DNA of 64,000 nt from Myoxocephalus aenaeus (taxonomy: Eukaryota > Chordata > Actinopteri > Perciformes > Cottidae), in NCBI GenBank assembly GCA_038501785.1, contig JBAMJR010000013.1, forward strand, positions 1,665,501-1,729,500, in the 5' to 3' direction. The notes below the pieces were generated by a model that saw only the letters and a list, made by a program, of their open reading frames with translations, was not told the DNA's origin and did not search any database. Both the position numbers and the translations under genes were made by a program. Shown here piece by piece: positions 1 through 13,785 of the stretch. Positions within the stretch are counted from its first letter, which is position 1. Each line of letters starts with the position of its first letter.

Positions 1-3000
1 GATGCACGCACGCACACACACACGAACGCACGTGCACGCTCAAACAAAAGCGTGGTGATATTTGTGTAGGAATTAACGGCGTCACGATTGATAGTGACCT
101 TAATGCCACGTACCCCCAATGGCAACACTATATAATTTCAATACAACACGCGGGTGTTTATTGCATTTTTCTTTTTTCTTCTTCTTCTTTTTCCTCGCCT
201 TGGATGTCATAACAGTTTTATTGCTTTATTCCAACATAAAGATAAGATCCCAGCGTTTATCATCCTCCCCTGCACGGGGTTGCCTGCTCGCGGCTGCCCC
301 CTGACATACAGTACTTTGCACGGTACCGTGTGCTTTTTTTTTTTTTTTTTTTTTGTGTTGACCCAGTGGCAGTTGCCAACTTTGCTGCAGAAGATGAAAG
401 GGCAGGGCAACCAGACCACCATGAGTCATGCACGCGGCACATCTGGTCGTGGTTAGTGCCTGGAGGTCTTGTTCCCTGCAAGGGTGAGAGGACAGGACGG
501 TCCAGCATGTGGTCTGGGGTTGGGCTCAATCCTCTGTGGACCAAGAATCTACATTGACCCCCCTCCTAGCAAATACACATCCCATCCCATATAGCACAGC
601 TGCAATATGAACACATATAGATTACCATCAGAAGTGCTGCTATAAACTCTCTTCAGAATAGTGTGACAGGTGATTTATACTGTTGCTACAATTACCTCCC
701 TGATGTAATCCTGCGTTAGACGTAAAGGTAGGGGAGAAGAAGAAGAAGAAAAAAAGCGTGGTGTATCATTACAGTTTGTCCATGTAATTATAATCTATTG
801 TAGCCGGGTAAGAGTGTCGTGAGTCTTTTTAGTGTGTGAAAGTAGATGTTCCCATGCTACTCGTTGGATGACTAACGGTTAAAAATGGCAGCAAGATGTG
901 TCCATACAGCTCCAGCGCTTTATCTCTGGTGACCCAGCCTCTTAGGTCATTAGTCATTATACTCGGAGAGCTTTGTTCTGCCCTAATGGCTGCACCACCT
1001 GTACCTGGGACTTTCCAATTTGGTAATCTCATAAAGGATCTGGAGAAAAAGAGACGAGAGGCGGTGAAATGCCGAAGGGGGGGGGGACTGTTGACAAACG
1101 GAAGCTCCGTGTGAATCATCCGGAGCTCGGCAGGCTTTGACGGACACAGCCAGTCAGTCAAAGCAGGGCCGACTGGTTATGGGGTGTCACAGAGATGGTT
1201 GACTGTTTGACAGGGTGACGAGACCTGCGCTGCACAGTACATGTTTCGGCAAGTTTGAAACCGGTGTGTGTGTGTGTGTGTGCTCTTTTATCATTTTCTT
1301 TCATCGTTTTCTTTCTCTCTCGCGCACACTCGTCCTGCTCCTTCAGCCCCGTGTCGTCCATGTCTGGCGTGAACGTGTAACGATCACCGTTTTTAAATAT
1401 GTGTTCAGTGGAGGTTCTTGTGCGGCAGAAGGGAACACTTTCAAGCCAAATGCTTCGAGTCGGCCACACAAACGCACTCGGTCTTAGTTTTCTGAATCAC
1501 GGTTACTCATCGGACAGACTGTCTGTGATTTACAGTTTGCAGAAGGAGAGAGCGGCCTTTTATCAGCCGACCTGCTGCTCTCTGTGTGGAGAGCTGCTGC
1601 TGCTGCAGCCACTGCTTCTTTTTCTTCTTCTTCTTCTTCTTCTTCTAGACTGCACTGAAGCACCAATTGTGGGTTTTTGATCCCGAAAGAGACTGGATTA
1701 ACCGGAGCGAAAAACTTTAAAAGCCCGGCGCCCTGGATCATGCGTTGAAGCAAGTGCGCGTGTGTGTGTGTGTGTGTGTGTTCTGCAGGGTTAGACCCAT
1801 GTAGTTGCAAATACAGATCTATATATAGGTCATCCTGAACTGTGCTTGGAAAGCAGTGTTGTGATCCCTGCGTTGCGTGTGTGTGTGTGTGTGTCTGTGT
1901 GTGTGCATGTCCCAAGGATTAAGGCCCCGTGGAAAAAAAGATCCACCCCGTAGCCGTGTCCGTATTTATGCACATGCATGAAGACGTGGCCCCGTGAGCA
2001 TGTTGTGTACATCCGTCTGGCTGCCAGACCCATCCTGCCCGCTGTGCTGCCCCGAAAGTAAATGGAGATGTTAGGACAAAGGAGACAAGGACGAGGAGAG
2101 TAAATCTGCGATTTGAGGACGCTCGTGAGAGAGAGAGAGGTTGCGATGGACATGGGACGAGTGAGGGAGCAAGCGAGGTCGGGGCCACAGTAGAAGGAAG
2201 CAGTCCATTAGTTTGACTCACACTTTTAGAGACATCCGGTGTCCTCGGGCCACCCTCTTTTCTAGTTCATCCACGGAGGAAAAGTTGTGCCTGTGTTTTC
2301 GCACAGTAGGGGGACGTGAAGCAGCGCCGTGCATAAAGAAATGGACGGCAAGAAAGATGTTTTGTTTTTTTGTTTTTCCTTGCAGTTGTTTTGCACTGCG
2401 GTTAATACTATGTGACAACAGCAAATGCTAATTTCAGCCCAAAACGGCACAGCGTCCCCAGGTTTGGTTAAAGTTATGATGTCATGTTTGCAACATCAGA
2501 GTGCAGTCTGCACAACGGCATGCTCAAAGTATTCCAGTTTTTTTTTTTTTTTTTTTTTTTTTGGGCCTCATTTCGGGGGGAAAAAGACAATATTCCTGCT
2601 CCGCCGTGAACAATATTATTCAACCAATCTTCCCGTTTACAAGAAGCCGTGAACGCTTTCGTTCCTTCGGCGTTGTGCATAGTTGGGCAAATCCCATTTG
2701 TCTTGATCTGGAAATGGTCCATTGGGAATATAACCCAGTTTAGAATATCCAAACCGAATACGCTGTTTACATGACACTTATCATATTTGGGATATTGTCA
2801 TATTGGGAATAACAGTGGAACATTGGTGTGCGCGTAAAGGTTCTCGATGTTAACGGCGTTGATGCCGCTGAGCGTTCATGCAGCGAACCATAGTCTCTCA
2901 GCTCCTCTGTTAATGGAGCCGAAAGCGGCAGTCCGTATTAGCTGAACGGATCAATGGCCTAACTGTCCTGAATATTTGGACTCTCTATGGATTTAATGGT

Positions 3001-4617
3001 GGATATTGTCCTCGAACATATCTCCGTGGAGCTGATCTTCAAAATGAATTACCTCCATTTGCATACCTCACGGCCTCGGAGGACACTCGAGGGTGCTGCA
3101 CAAGGCCTGAATGTCATTATAACGCCAAGGAGGTGTGTGTTTAACGTGTGTGTGTGTGTGTGTGTTGCACGTGTCCAGTGTGTCCCTTTCCACGAGGTGA
3201 CGGGGGAATATAAGGCCGAGGCCTCGCTCGATCTCCTGTGCGTGTATTCACCTCCCGCAGTGAACTGACATCACCTCTTAATCCACGGGAAATGAAATAC
3301 CCGCTCGTTCACTGTTTGTTTCACCGCCGTCTCTTTTCAGCCCGCTGTGAGAGGAATTATGGCAATAATGAGGAAGGTTTGTAGGTAAGGTGTGCGCTGC
3401 TGCTGCCTCCCTCATTTTTTTTTACCTTTCCCCACAGGAAGAGTAGAGCGTTTTCCTTGTGCCAAGGTGCAACCTGCCAATTTAGTTAATTATGTTTTTT
3501 ATTTTGATATCTTCATAAAGGCTTGGGTTTCGTGTATTTATGTACACGCGTGGGCGTTTTGCACGCGCCCGTTCTTGGTTTAAAAAAAAAAAAAAAAAAC
3601 GTGTGAAACACTGACCTACAATCAGGACCGGCAGCTCCCACCGCAGGAGCCACGTCTCTCACAGAGTTGGCCGTGGGGCTTCGGTTGGTAATGGTGATAT
3701 GCGAGGCCGGCTAATGCGGAGCAAGAGCGGCGGCCAGCCTCTCTGTCTCTCTCTGCATTGATGAATTGGCTGGAGGTATTCTACAAATAAGCCACCCGGG
3801 CCACGGCACCGGCAGACCCATGGGCTGTGGGTCAGTCGGTTAAACACTGCTTTGTTTACATTGTCCGACTTAAGTGCTTTTTTTTTTTTTTTAAAAGGCA
3901 GTCTGCCAAGCACAGAAGTTAATGGCAGCTGTGTTCACTGCAGAGGCTCTTCTCCTAGAATAAAATATGTTACACTTGGGGTCAATTTGAATAATAGCGT
4001 CTGCCAAGTGGTGGTATTTTCTGCACTGAGTTGTCCCCTTTTTTTTCAGCGGTTGAGACGTCTGCTCGGCAGAAATGGCCCGGGCTCTTCCTCCTCTAAC
4101 GGGTCCTCTTTGGCTCCATCCTGATAAATGAATTCTCTCTGAAGTTACCGAACAATACACCAATTAAAAAAAAAAGTGAGTTTTTCCAAAAGTCACAACG
4201 CGACAACGACGTGGCCGTGACTGAATTGGGTCCGTGGCCTCCAGGGAATACGCGGAGTCGTCTCTCCAGGGCCTTTTTTCGCCGGCACCGTGTGTATAAT
4301 TATGTGCAAGCAAACTTGTATTATGTGAGCTTCGCCTCTCTGTTGGGGTTTGGAGGCGAAAAATCTGCTTGAAAGGCTGGTTCCTGCACGCACAATTACA
4401 CATAGATGATATAGCGGAGAGATCTCGCACTCGACCACTAAAATATTAATCCATCCTCATCAAGCTGGAGAAAACACCCCCAGCTCTGAGCAGCGGAAAG
4501 CAGAACCGCTAACACCGGCTTCTGGTTGAGCCCCCAAGTCGGTTCAAGTCTCAACAGATACCTCCGGTAACCGTAACATGTGGTGTGTTTTTAAACCTGT
4601 AATGACTGAGTGGAATC
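1..4617. other. intronic stretch, low complexity, no gene seen
   Basis: The stretch holds short (CA)/(GT) runs (about 1265-1281, 1760-1780, 1880-1900, 3145-3165), a (TTC)n tract at 1614-1647, long poly-T runs near 334-354 and 2538-2562 and a poly-A run near 3581-3599. All open frames here are interrupted, repeat-derived or unrecognisable. No RNA gene was recognised. Confidence 0.6.
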
Positions 4618-4893
4618 TAGGGATGCATTGATCCAACTCTTTTCAGTCCAGGTACCGATACCTGGGCTTTGGGCACCAGTCCGATACAAGACTTTCATTA
4701 ATATGGCTGTATGCTCTCTCTGTGTGGAAGAGACTGGGCTCATTCTTTAATGTGGAAGGCGACATCAAGCGTAACTTCCAACATTTGTTTCTTAACTTTT
4801 GTAAAACAATTAACAGAATTGTTATTTATTAGAATAATGGAATCCGATACGATCCAGCATTTAGAGTCTGTGTCTTGTCCGATATCCAACATC
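4618..4893 (+). mobile_element. degenerate 'GGATGCATTGATCC' interspersed repeat
   Basis: The segment begins TAGGGATGCATTGATCC and continues with the 'GGTACCGATACCTGGGCTTTGG' type of sequence seen in a common teleost interspersed repeat, probably a non-autonomous DNA transposon. A related start, AGAGATGCATTGATCA, is at 20069. The right boundary is uncertain. Confidence 0.45.
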
Positions 4894-6392
4894 CGCATCT
4901 CCCGAAGAAACAATTTGTGTGTCATTGACGTATCCTCACCTTTTTTAAGTTGACACTGTGAACTCTTTTACCTCGGGTTTTTGTTCTCCACCAACCCAAA
5001 TGTGTTTTTTTTTTCTTGACGACCGTGTCAGTTGATCGGTTAGAAATGCAGTAAACACAGTTTCTGTAAAATGATTCGGCTGCTTGTGTTCATTGTCAAA
5101 CAATTAACCTTACTGATTGATAAGTATATTAAATGCTGAGCAATTGTAGTGTACGTTACTGTTTATGCAAAGGTATTGTCAACCCCTACATTGCAACTTC
5201 GTGATGATTCAACATGCCTGCTATTGTGTGTTTTTAGGGCGAGTGGTTGACCAAGACAAATTGTTTTCAGAGGTGTCCTCTGCTGGGAAAAAAAAAAAGT
5301 GCATCTAGCCTTAAGCTGTGCAACTATCTGCAGCCTCTCCACCAAACACACAATCCTTAAGATATTTATAGAGAGTGCGAGTCACTGGTTCATTTTAAAC
5401 CAAGTATGGCTGTGTTTTCCCCCCCTCCTAAGGCTGTTGTGTATGCTGCGTAATCATAGCTGTTATCCAGGGACCTCTTCTTGCTTTCTTCATTTCCACT
5501 TGGTGTTGGCACAGAGGGAAGAAAAGGCGTATGCAGCACCTGACCTTTTTGCTAATAGAGAAATCAGTCATGTTCTCCCGATGATGCGGAGGAAGAGGTA
5601 ACAACATGTCTCATTGTTGTCAGATTGACTAAGCGGGCTCAGTATTTCTATCTGTGCAATAGCAGCCTCTTCATGGGCCCTCAGAGCTGTGGGCTTTTGC
5701 CTCTGATATAGCTATTCCAGAAAGGTTCTTCTAGATCTGTTGGATCGTCGGCCTGGAAATAGTCTTTATCAGGAAACTGAATTTGCTGTTTAAAGTGAAT
5801 TAATTAGCTCGAGAGTTCCTGGATCGTTTCCATTGGACATTGTCTGAGTTTATGATCTCAGAGGGTTCCATCTGAGAGTCAGTATTCTGTATTTATTGTG
5901 TTTTTCTGTGGTTGTCAAGACTATGAAAAGATAAACCAGTGAGTAATGTCAAGTTAGAAACTATTGACTTTCTGAATGTCTTTAATAAAAAATAAAAAAA
6001 AAGATTCACGTGATTGATTAGATTTTCAGCATTGCTGTCAGTTCATTTTCTGGTGATCCATTTTTAATAATTTGGACAGTAAAGAAATGAAGGGGAACAA
6101 GCAGGCTGTTAAGCCACTTAAAGCAACGCTGTCCTCATCAGGAGAGGAGATGAGACGCTTGTGCCGGCCCTGAGCGCTAAAGCACAGCAGACACTGCGCC
6201 CAGATGGTTTATTTACCACTTTCTGGTTTATGTGTGTGAGCGCATGAGTCTCTGAGTTTGTGATCACAGCAGGTTTCTGCTAACAAGGTGATATAGTACC
6301 TTTTTTTTTATTTATTTATTTACTGATACATAATTTATATATGGTTCCCCACCTGACCTTGTGTGTGTCTTGAGTGTTCTCCCACACTGATG

Positions 6393-6394
<2 letters not shown>

Positions 6395-6462
<68 letters not shown>
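6395..6462 (+). repeat. (GT)n microsatellite, about 34 units
   Basis: An uninterrupted GT dinucleotide run. Confidence 0.99.
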
Positions 6463-6464
<2 letters not shown>

Positions 6465-7995
6465 ATTTAGAAAGATGATGAAAAAGTCATCTGCTGCATA
6501 CACTCGACACTTTCGGTAGCACAAACGTTCATATGCGAGTTGCCTGGGCTTCTATGAATATATATGATGTCATTGCTGACCAAAATTCACTGTATTTTAT
6601 TTTATTCAAGCGCCTGTTGGTCTTCGGTTTGTCTGGATTAAAAGTTGCCAAAAGGCGCTGGTGCTTCCAGTGACATGTTAGTGCTATTTCTGACTCCTTT
6701 CCCTCTTTTCCAGTTTATTTTCTTTGTCCTTCTGTCGTTCAATCGGGGCTTTAAAAAAAAAAATCCAAACCAATTTCCATGCAGCATGCCAAAGCACACA
6801 GTGTCACCTGGGTTACAACTGGGGCCTTGGAAAAGAAACAAACACAACACTCCACCATGCAACACACGGGGAAAAGACATTTCCCTTTCAGACCTTTTTT
6901 TAGAAAATACCGGTTTGTGTGTTTTATAGCAGCATAATTCTAGAGGACATTACTGTCAACCCACACAGGGCCCCAGAAGTTACTTAACCAAATGAAATGC
7001 GAGTGTGCTTGTATTAGGGAAAGGGTTGCCATGTGCTCCCAATGACCGCCAGGCCTGTTGGTTCAGAGGAGGAAAAGATATGAAGGGAAATGTTTGAGCT
7101 CAGAGTAAGAACCCTCCTGTGCTAAAGATGGTTTGCAGATGTTGAAAGCTCAGCCTGTTTTCAGCTTGTAGCTGCAGACCCGATGCATAATTCAGGTCAA
7201 GATATAGTTCATTTAAAGTGCATTATCAGAGAAGATAGAACAGCCGCTGGATGAGCTTATAAGGCCGAGGAAGGTCAGATGATGAAGGTGTGTGTGTGTG
7301 TGTGTGTTTCTGTGATCCGAGTACCTTGACGTCTCTCATTTGAGGGAGTTGAGGGTCATTGCGATGTTCTAAGCAGGGTAGGGATTTCCATCACAACTTC
7401 ACCTCGGCCTAAAGGGAAAAAGTAGGACGACAACTTCAACGTTAGACCTCTAACAATCCAATAAAGTTGTTTTGTGCACTGCAAATATTAACGGAGCTTC
7501 ACCTCTTCGTTGATATGCGCTGAAGTATAGTGGTTAGGTTTCTGGCATAATTCTTCTTCTACAGCTTCAGGCATTTTTTTGGGATTAGTCAATTTGGCCA
7601 TTAATTACTTTAGTGAGTCAAGAGTGGAATAAATGATTGTGTCAAAGTTTCAGCATTAGAGGACAAAGAAAAAATACAGATTCTGGCAATGATGGTGGTG
7701 GATGACGGTCTCGATGACTCAAAATTACAACATGAATGAGCTGAATATGACGTTAATATTTTAGAAGTATGAGAGGGTTTTGTGCATTTAGCAGCGAAAG
7801 AGGAACGCACCCATTTTTTTTTTTTTATTGGATTGAAAAGCTTGAAGTTAAATAAATACTGATAAAATATCTCAGTGGTACACTGTGCCGAGGAAAAATA
7901 ATCAGATCTAAGATGAATCGTTGATGCGCACCAGGCTTGATTGTGGGAAAATTGTAGTACATTAGTTATTGTTATGCAGATCGACTTCTATAACT

Positions 7996-8070
7996 AGAAT
8001 AGAAGTTTCAAGTCAATTATATTTAAATAGCCCAATATCACAAATTAGCCTCGGGGTAGGGGGCTTGACA
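7996..8070 (+). mobile_element. retroposon 3'-tail fragment
   Basis: The sequence includes AAGTCAATTATATTTAAATA and GCCCAATATCACAAAT, a motif very frequent in teleost genomes as part of retroposon tails. Family name uncertain. Confidence 0.5.
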
Positions 8071-8504
8071 AGTGTAACGTTTTTTTCTGTCTCAAGGCCT
8101 CTTTCTCGCGGTGCCATTGTCAGCGACAGCACCCACGAGGGCCTGCGTGTATCTCGCTGTAATAGATGATATTTTTATCACTCTATTCAGCTCGATTTCT
8201 AAAGCCGTTTCTATAGAAGCTCCGTCTCAGCACTCGGCACAACCTCTCGCCATTATCCATGTTGTGGAGGGTTCAACTCATTTTGCTTCTGCGTGCCTTC
8301 GGTCTCGTGCACACGCTCACTGACGGGTAGTAATAATTAAATAAATAAATAAATAAGCCCGGAGGAGAACATGCAGTGTGGCTTTCTGCAGCAAGCCACG
8401 CATCGCCACACCGAATAATAAAACGTTTTATATGTAATTGACCTCTATCTAATAAGGCAGGTCAATTAGGAACAAATGCATATTTACAAAGCAAGTGTGA
8501 CAAG

Positions 8505-8507
<3 letters not shown>

Positions 8508-8599
<92 letters not shown>
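8508..8599 (+). repeat. (CA)n microsatellite, about 46 units
   Basis: An uninterrupted CA run of 92 bp. Confidence 0.99.
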
Positions 8600-8602
<3 letters not shown>

Positions 8603-9814
8603 TGTTGTGTGGTAGAGTGCTGCATGTGTTGTCTTGCTAGTTCTTCTTCGCTGTAGAGTAGAATTTTTTTAATTTATTTTCATATATATATATATATCTC
8701 TCTTTTAAGGCATGAGAGAACCAGGGCAGATGCATTTCATTGCATTTGAACGTACAACTGTACTTTAAACTTGCTACTATAAAGCTTTTGCAACTGCAGG
8801 TTCATAGATCCTGGCCTATCGACTACTACTATGAATACTTTTAGATCGGGGCGCTCGCTAAGTGACTTAATAGCTGGACTATAAATGAAGGCGGCATAAG
8901 GCTGCACCTCTCGGTGGGGACGTCCCGAGGAGATCTGTGGGACTGGGATCGGGGCTCAACCAGGTTTTTCAGTGTGCTAAACAAAGATGGATCCATTTTT
9001 AACTCCAGGTTATTTATTTTGTGTTGCTCTGGGTTTATTAAAGGTTTCTTCTAGACTTCGTGTGCACTGAATTAATATAGAACTCTGTGCCTGCAGAAAC
9101 ACACTTTTTAGGACACAGACAAGGATCTTTAATCACTTTACTAGCAAGTGTAATCACTATATCAACACTAAAATTAATTCATGAAGCCGGTAGACTTGAG
9201 TGCTGCGATATCATCGTAGTAGCCTCCAGTTTCTGTCGTCTATTAGTCTGCCGGCTATTTATTCACTAACCTATAAAAACCTCCAGGCTCTAACAAGGTA
9301 CTACCAGCCCAATAAACGTTATTGCCCGTTAATTGGAGGGCAACACACTCTACTTTCTACCTTGCTTTCTTGCTCCTGTTCAGGGTAATGATCATTTAGT
9401 TTTGACGTAAAAGGTTGCATTATCCCACCGTGATTCCTCCGACCGCTCCGGCTTCTATTCACACCCCGTTTTAGTTTTTGCATCGTGTCTGATTCAGACC
9501 TGAATGCACACGCGTTCATGTTCTATGTGCAGCATGTCAAACATGTGCCCTATACTCCGCGCTGTGTTGTGTGCATTCACACGAGCCTGATGCATTGTGA
9601 TGTTGGCCCTAGGTGACAACTAGAATAGATGCATTTCATTCAGTCTCTCATTATTGTTTTTCTTTTGTGTTTAACATGTTTTTTCTTCTTCTTCTTCCTG
9701 GAATGGTTAGAATGGGCTCCTCCAAAGACGGGAAGTCTCATGTAGCAGTGATAATCACACCCCGCCTCCTAAACAATGCTTCATATTGATTAGAGGAGCG
9801 CCTGTGAGAGACTT

Positions 9815-9900
9815 GCATGCACACACATGCACACACATGCACACGCATGCACACACATGCACACACATGCACACACATGCACACACATGCACACACATGC
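9815..9900 (+). repeat. decamer tandem array (CACACATGCA)n
   Basis: About nine near-perfect copies of a 10-bp unit of the type ACACACATGC, with one G-for-A variant. Confidence 0.97.
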
Positions 9901-9992
9901 AGACGCGCACATTCTCCCAGTGCTGGTAACCCGGTGATTGTCTGTCCTTTTTGTCCTTGAGCTTGATTTGTGATTATTTCATGCTGCTGCAC

Positions 9993-9995
<3 letters not shown>

Positions 9996-10059
<64 letters not shown>
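9996..10059 (+). repeat. (TA)n microsatellite, about 32 units
   Basis: An uninterrupted TA run. Confidence 0.99.
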
Positions 10060-10061
<2 letters not shown>

Positions 10062-10203
10062 GGGTCAAACACACTTACAAAATAGGCACACACATATTTT
10101 GACAGACTTGGACATCAAGCTGCGCCTATTACATTATTTATGTCTGTGGCTGGGCTGTGGCTTACAACTGGGTTTAAATCATTGATAGTGGCTGCAGAGG
10201 AGA

Positions 10204-10208
<5 letters not shown>

Positions 10209-10247
<39 letters not shown>
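10209..10247 (+). repeat. (GT)n microsatellite
   Basis: GT run of about 39 bp. Confidence 0.98.
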
Positions 10248-10248
<1 letters not shown>

Positions 10249-10844
10249 GCAGAGAGGTGGGTTCGATGTGGGCTGGTGCATGACGGGGACCATGCATGGA
10301 CTGTCTCACCGTTTGTAGTCAGTCGTTTTTTTTTTAATGATGCAGACATTTAAGGGCGTTTGTTGCGGAAGATGTTGAGCAGTCTGCAAACTCCGAGAAA
10401 TGAATGCACGTGGACGAGATGGAGGCAAAGTAAGACGGCGTACCGATTCTAGGTTCGGAGGCATCGATGTGGAGGGCCCTTAACACGCCGCCGCCGCATT
10501 TAGCCGGGGTATTACGGCCGCGTTGACATATTGTCTGACAGATGGGTGACACATGCTCTCTGTGCCAGCCCCATTGTAAGCGCAACTGTGGCTTTCGGTG
10601 ACAGAGGCACAGAGCAAGGCTCGCCGCGGTGAGCCGGGTGGGGAAAAAACCACACGTCTTACTAGAAGCTGCCACAATCTCACAGCACAATGCACATTTA
10701 CCACTTCAGTTCCCTCTTCATCTCCCTCAACTCTGGCTTTTGAAATGTCAATCTTAACCGACGCGCTCTTTCCCCGACGCCGAGTCTTGGCGGCGCAACT
10801 TCCTACGATGTCGTCTCTCCCCACAAACCATGTGGTATTTCTGT

Positions 10845-10846
<2 letters not shown>

Positions 10847-10890
<44 letters not shown>
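10847..10890 (+). repeat. (GC)n(CA)n alternating purine-pyrimidine run
   Basis: GCGCGCGC followed by (AC)n. The whole run alternates purine and pyrimidine and is Z-DNA prone. Confidence 0.95.
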
Positions 10891-10892
<2 letters not shown>

Positions 10893-11759
10893 TGGGCTCT
10901 CTGACGCTTTGGTGTCACTCCTACTCCTGGCCTTGTACAATGTCTCCGCTCACATTTGTTCCCCTTTTATTCCATCTGTCAGTAGCTTAAACGAAGCTGG
11001 CTTTCACTCAGCTTCTTCACAATTGACAATGGCAATGTTTGTTCTGCTAGAGGAGTTTGTATGAAGTCTCGCAGGCAGTAAGCAAACCGGAACGAGAACG
11101 ATTTTTTTTTTTTAGCCCTCTCCGTCCCGCCATCTGCGGCACTATGGGGCGCCGACAGCCTTTTTCGGCTGCATATGCTCCGTGTCGGCGCATGTGTGGG
11201 CGAGAAATTATGCTCGAAAAATATCCCCGCGTCCTACACCTGTCGACTAAGGACATGCCTCCGTGTCCGAAACACCCAGCTGCCATGGTCATTTCAACCT
11301 TCTGTGCAGCTTGTGGAGAGCCGGTAGCGTCCATACTGTCTGATATGGACGTGTTCACCCCTTACACAGCGAATAGTCTGCTAGAGATGTGATAGCTTCT
11401 GCAACTGGCTGGCTGTGTACACACGCACACTCCCACTCCTAAATATTTACCCTCTTCTCTTCCAAACTGTGGATTCACCTCCTAGCTGTTTGCTGCGGGA
11501 GTGATGAGAGGATGAGTTGAAATCAGGTGCACTCTGAAAGAATGACTCATTGATGGAAGGAGGAGAGAGGATGAGGGGGATCTTGTAAGGCTTTTGAATC
11601 ACCTGCCAGAGTGTGTGGGAATATACCCGGTAAGAAGAGTCTCAGCCGCTGTTTTTATCGTCTGGTTTTTGAAAAAATACTCTTTATCGTTTCTTAGATC
11701 GTAGCATTTTGTGAGGATGACCTCTATAACGATGCTCGTCCACAAAGATGTAACGGCCT

Positions 11760-12075
11760 CAGCCTGCAGGGTTGTCCCCCCCATAGAGATGGAGAAGAAG
11801 TGGATGTAGTCACCGTGACGTCACAGTCGCCATCTTGGTTTTGACGCGAGACGGCGGAGCTAAATAAAACGTTCACACACTTTAAAACACCGTGAAAGGG
11901 TTCGAGCTCTAAGACCAAAACCCGGACAACTCCCAGACGGGAATGCGCCGTGGTAGGTAGGGAGCTGTCAATCACAAGGTAGCCCCGCCCTAAAGCACAC
12001 CCTGCTTTATGGTCGATCTCACTCGATTATATTATATTTTACCATCATTTACTAAATGAACATTGTGTCGTTTTT
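11760..12075 (+). mobile_element. unclassified teleost interspersed repeat, copy 1
   Basis: The sequence around GTCACCGTGACGTCAC and the block GCCCTAAA...CTGCTTTATGGTC...TTTACTAAATGAACAT resembles the repeat at 61500-61770. Class and boundaries were not determined. Confidence 0.45.
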
Positions 12076-12538
12076 TTGAAGAAAGCAAAATGTGCGTCTT
12101 TAAATAATCAGAGTGTTTCATATCAAGGGGGACCGAGCAATTAAATGTACTTCTTTCTTCTCGCAGACGGGAGCAGCTGAATGCGAGCTATTTATAATCG
12201 GTGGCACACCTGTGTGGTAATCTGCTTCCTTTTTTGTTGCTCGTGCACAGCATGTGCAAAAAAACAAACAAAAAAAAAAAAAGCGGTGAATTTTAGCAAC
12301 GCTTGGTTTGAAATGGATGCCGGCAGCGGGTGTTTGATACTAAAAATACATCGGAGAATCACTTTGAAAGTGATTTGAGGGCGGCGTGCGCTGCACTCTA
12401 CTGGTTTTAGTCACGGCGATACTGGGAGGGAGGCGTGTCGGCGTTATTGAGGACGGTGATGGAATTTGGGTCGAGGTTTAGTGAAGATAAGGAGGGCTGA
12501 AATGTGCTGGAGTCGACTGCTAACGGTGTGTAAAGAGG

Positions 12539-12605
12539 CACACACACACAGGCACACACACACACACACACACACACACAGGCACACACACACAGAGGCA
12601 CACAG
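12539..12605 (+). repeat. interrupted (CA)n array
   Basis: CA runs interrupted by GG or GAGG at regular intervals. Confidence 0.95.
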
Positions 12606-12712
12606 CAATATTAGCACCGCTCAGCAGTTTTCTCAGGTCTTTTATGTAAAGTCTGTGTTCACCTCTGCTAAAGCGCCTGACCAAGTCAGGTTCCTGGCTC
12701 ATTGTACAGTTA

Positions 12713-12783
<71 letters not shown>
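12713..12783 (+). repeat. (AC)n microsatellite, about 35 units
   Basis: An uninterrupted AC run. Confidence 0.99.
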
Positions 12784-12784
<1 letters not shown>

Positions 12785-13785
12785 TATTGGATTATTTTTG
12801 TAAAGCAGTCTGGTAGAGCCCTTACTGGGGTCAGGTAAACATACAGTGGCTGTGAGACAACACATGTTATTTAAACAAGTTACAACTCTGTTTGGTAAAC
12901 AAACAACACACATCCCTGAGCACACTTTCTCTTTCTCACACACACACAGACACACACACACAGACACGCGCGCACACACCCTCCATATGGGTGCCCAGAC
13001 AGTATCGTAGTGTTTTGTTTCAGCTCTCGGTGCCGCCTTGCCGCCATATGTGTGTGTTTGTGTAGTCTGATATCTGGGGCTTAAGCGCGTTTCCCCGGCC
13101 ATGCCCACTGTGTGCGATTAGTGTTTACACGCGATGAGCCAACATAAGTAATTGTGTCTAAATAGCATTCAACTATATTCTCATTTCTGGATAAATGTGT
13201 TGACGCCTCAGGCGCGAAAAACTTGTGCGAAGGCCCACGCTTCTCTTGTAGACTGTGACCTTCAAGGTTCTGTGTAATTTTTAAAACGCTGCTCAGAAAC
13301 GCGTTGTCGCGGCCTCACATTTACACACACACACGCGTACAGTCGCACTGTGTGACATTACTTAACGCAAATGAAACCTGCAGGGGAAGTACAATCATCT
13401 GTGGAATCCGCGGCGTTACGTCTGTCGCTCAGTCCCCTCTCTGCGACTGCATTCTGATAAATACCACATGAAATGATGTAATGATGATGCAGACGCTGAA
13501 ATGATTGTGAAAGTCTTCTATGAATGAAGCGGAGAACATAATGGAGTTGCCCAGGCAGCCAGAGATCAAAGTGGGTTCATCTTTAACTGCTGAGGTAACC
13601 CAGCGGCGGGAGAAATAACCAACTCCTCGACATCCCAGATATATCTAGAAAGAAAAGTCAAACAATATCATTTTCTGAATGTGCTCGAAACCAAGAACCA
13701 TAACAAAACCTCTGTATGAAATGTATAAATACACCTTTTAGTGGTAGAAGGTGTATTTTGTCGTTTCGCGCTGTCAAACAAATCT

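Larger units (their letters stand above)
4894..8507. other. intronic stretch, no gene seen
   Basis: It is mostly unique AT-rich sequence. It contains the GT array at 6395-6462 and a LINE/SINE-tail fragment at about 7996-8070. No coding exon was recognised. Confidence 0.55.
8600..13785. other. intronic stretch with microsatellites, no gene seen
   Basis: It holds a decamer array at 9815-9900, (TA)n at 9996-10059, (GT)n at 10209-10247, a GC/CA run at 10847-10890, interrupted CA arrays at 12539-12605 and (AC)n at 12713-12783. An interspersed repeat occupies about 11760-12075. A 111-codon frame at 11057-11392 has no recognisable domain. Confidence 0.55.

Noticed and set aside
11057..11392. 111-codon plus-strand frame with several Cys
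   Set aside because: The Cys spacing matches no zinc-binding family known to me, there is no ATG at the stated start and no supporting exon context.
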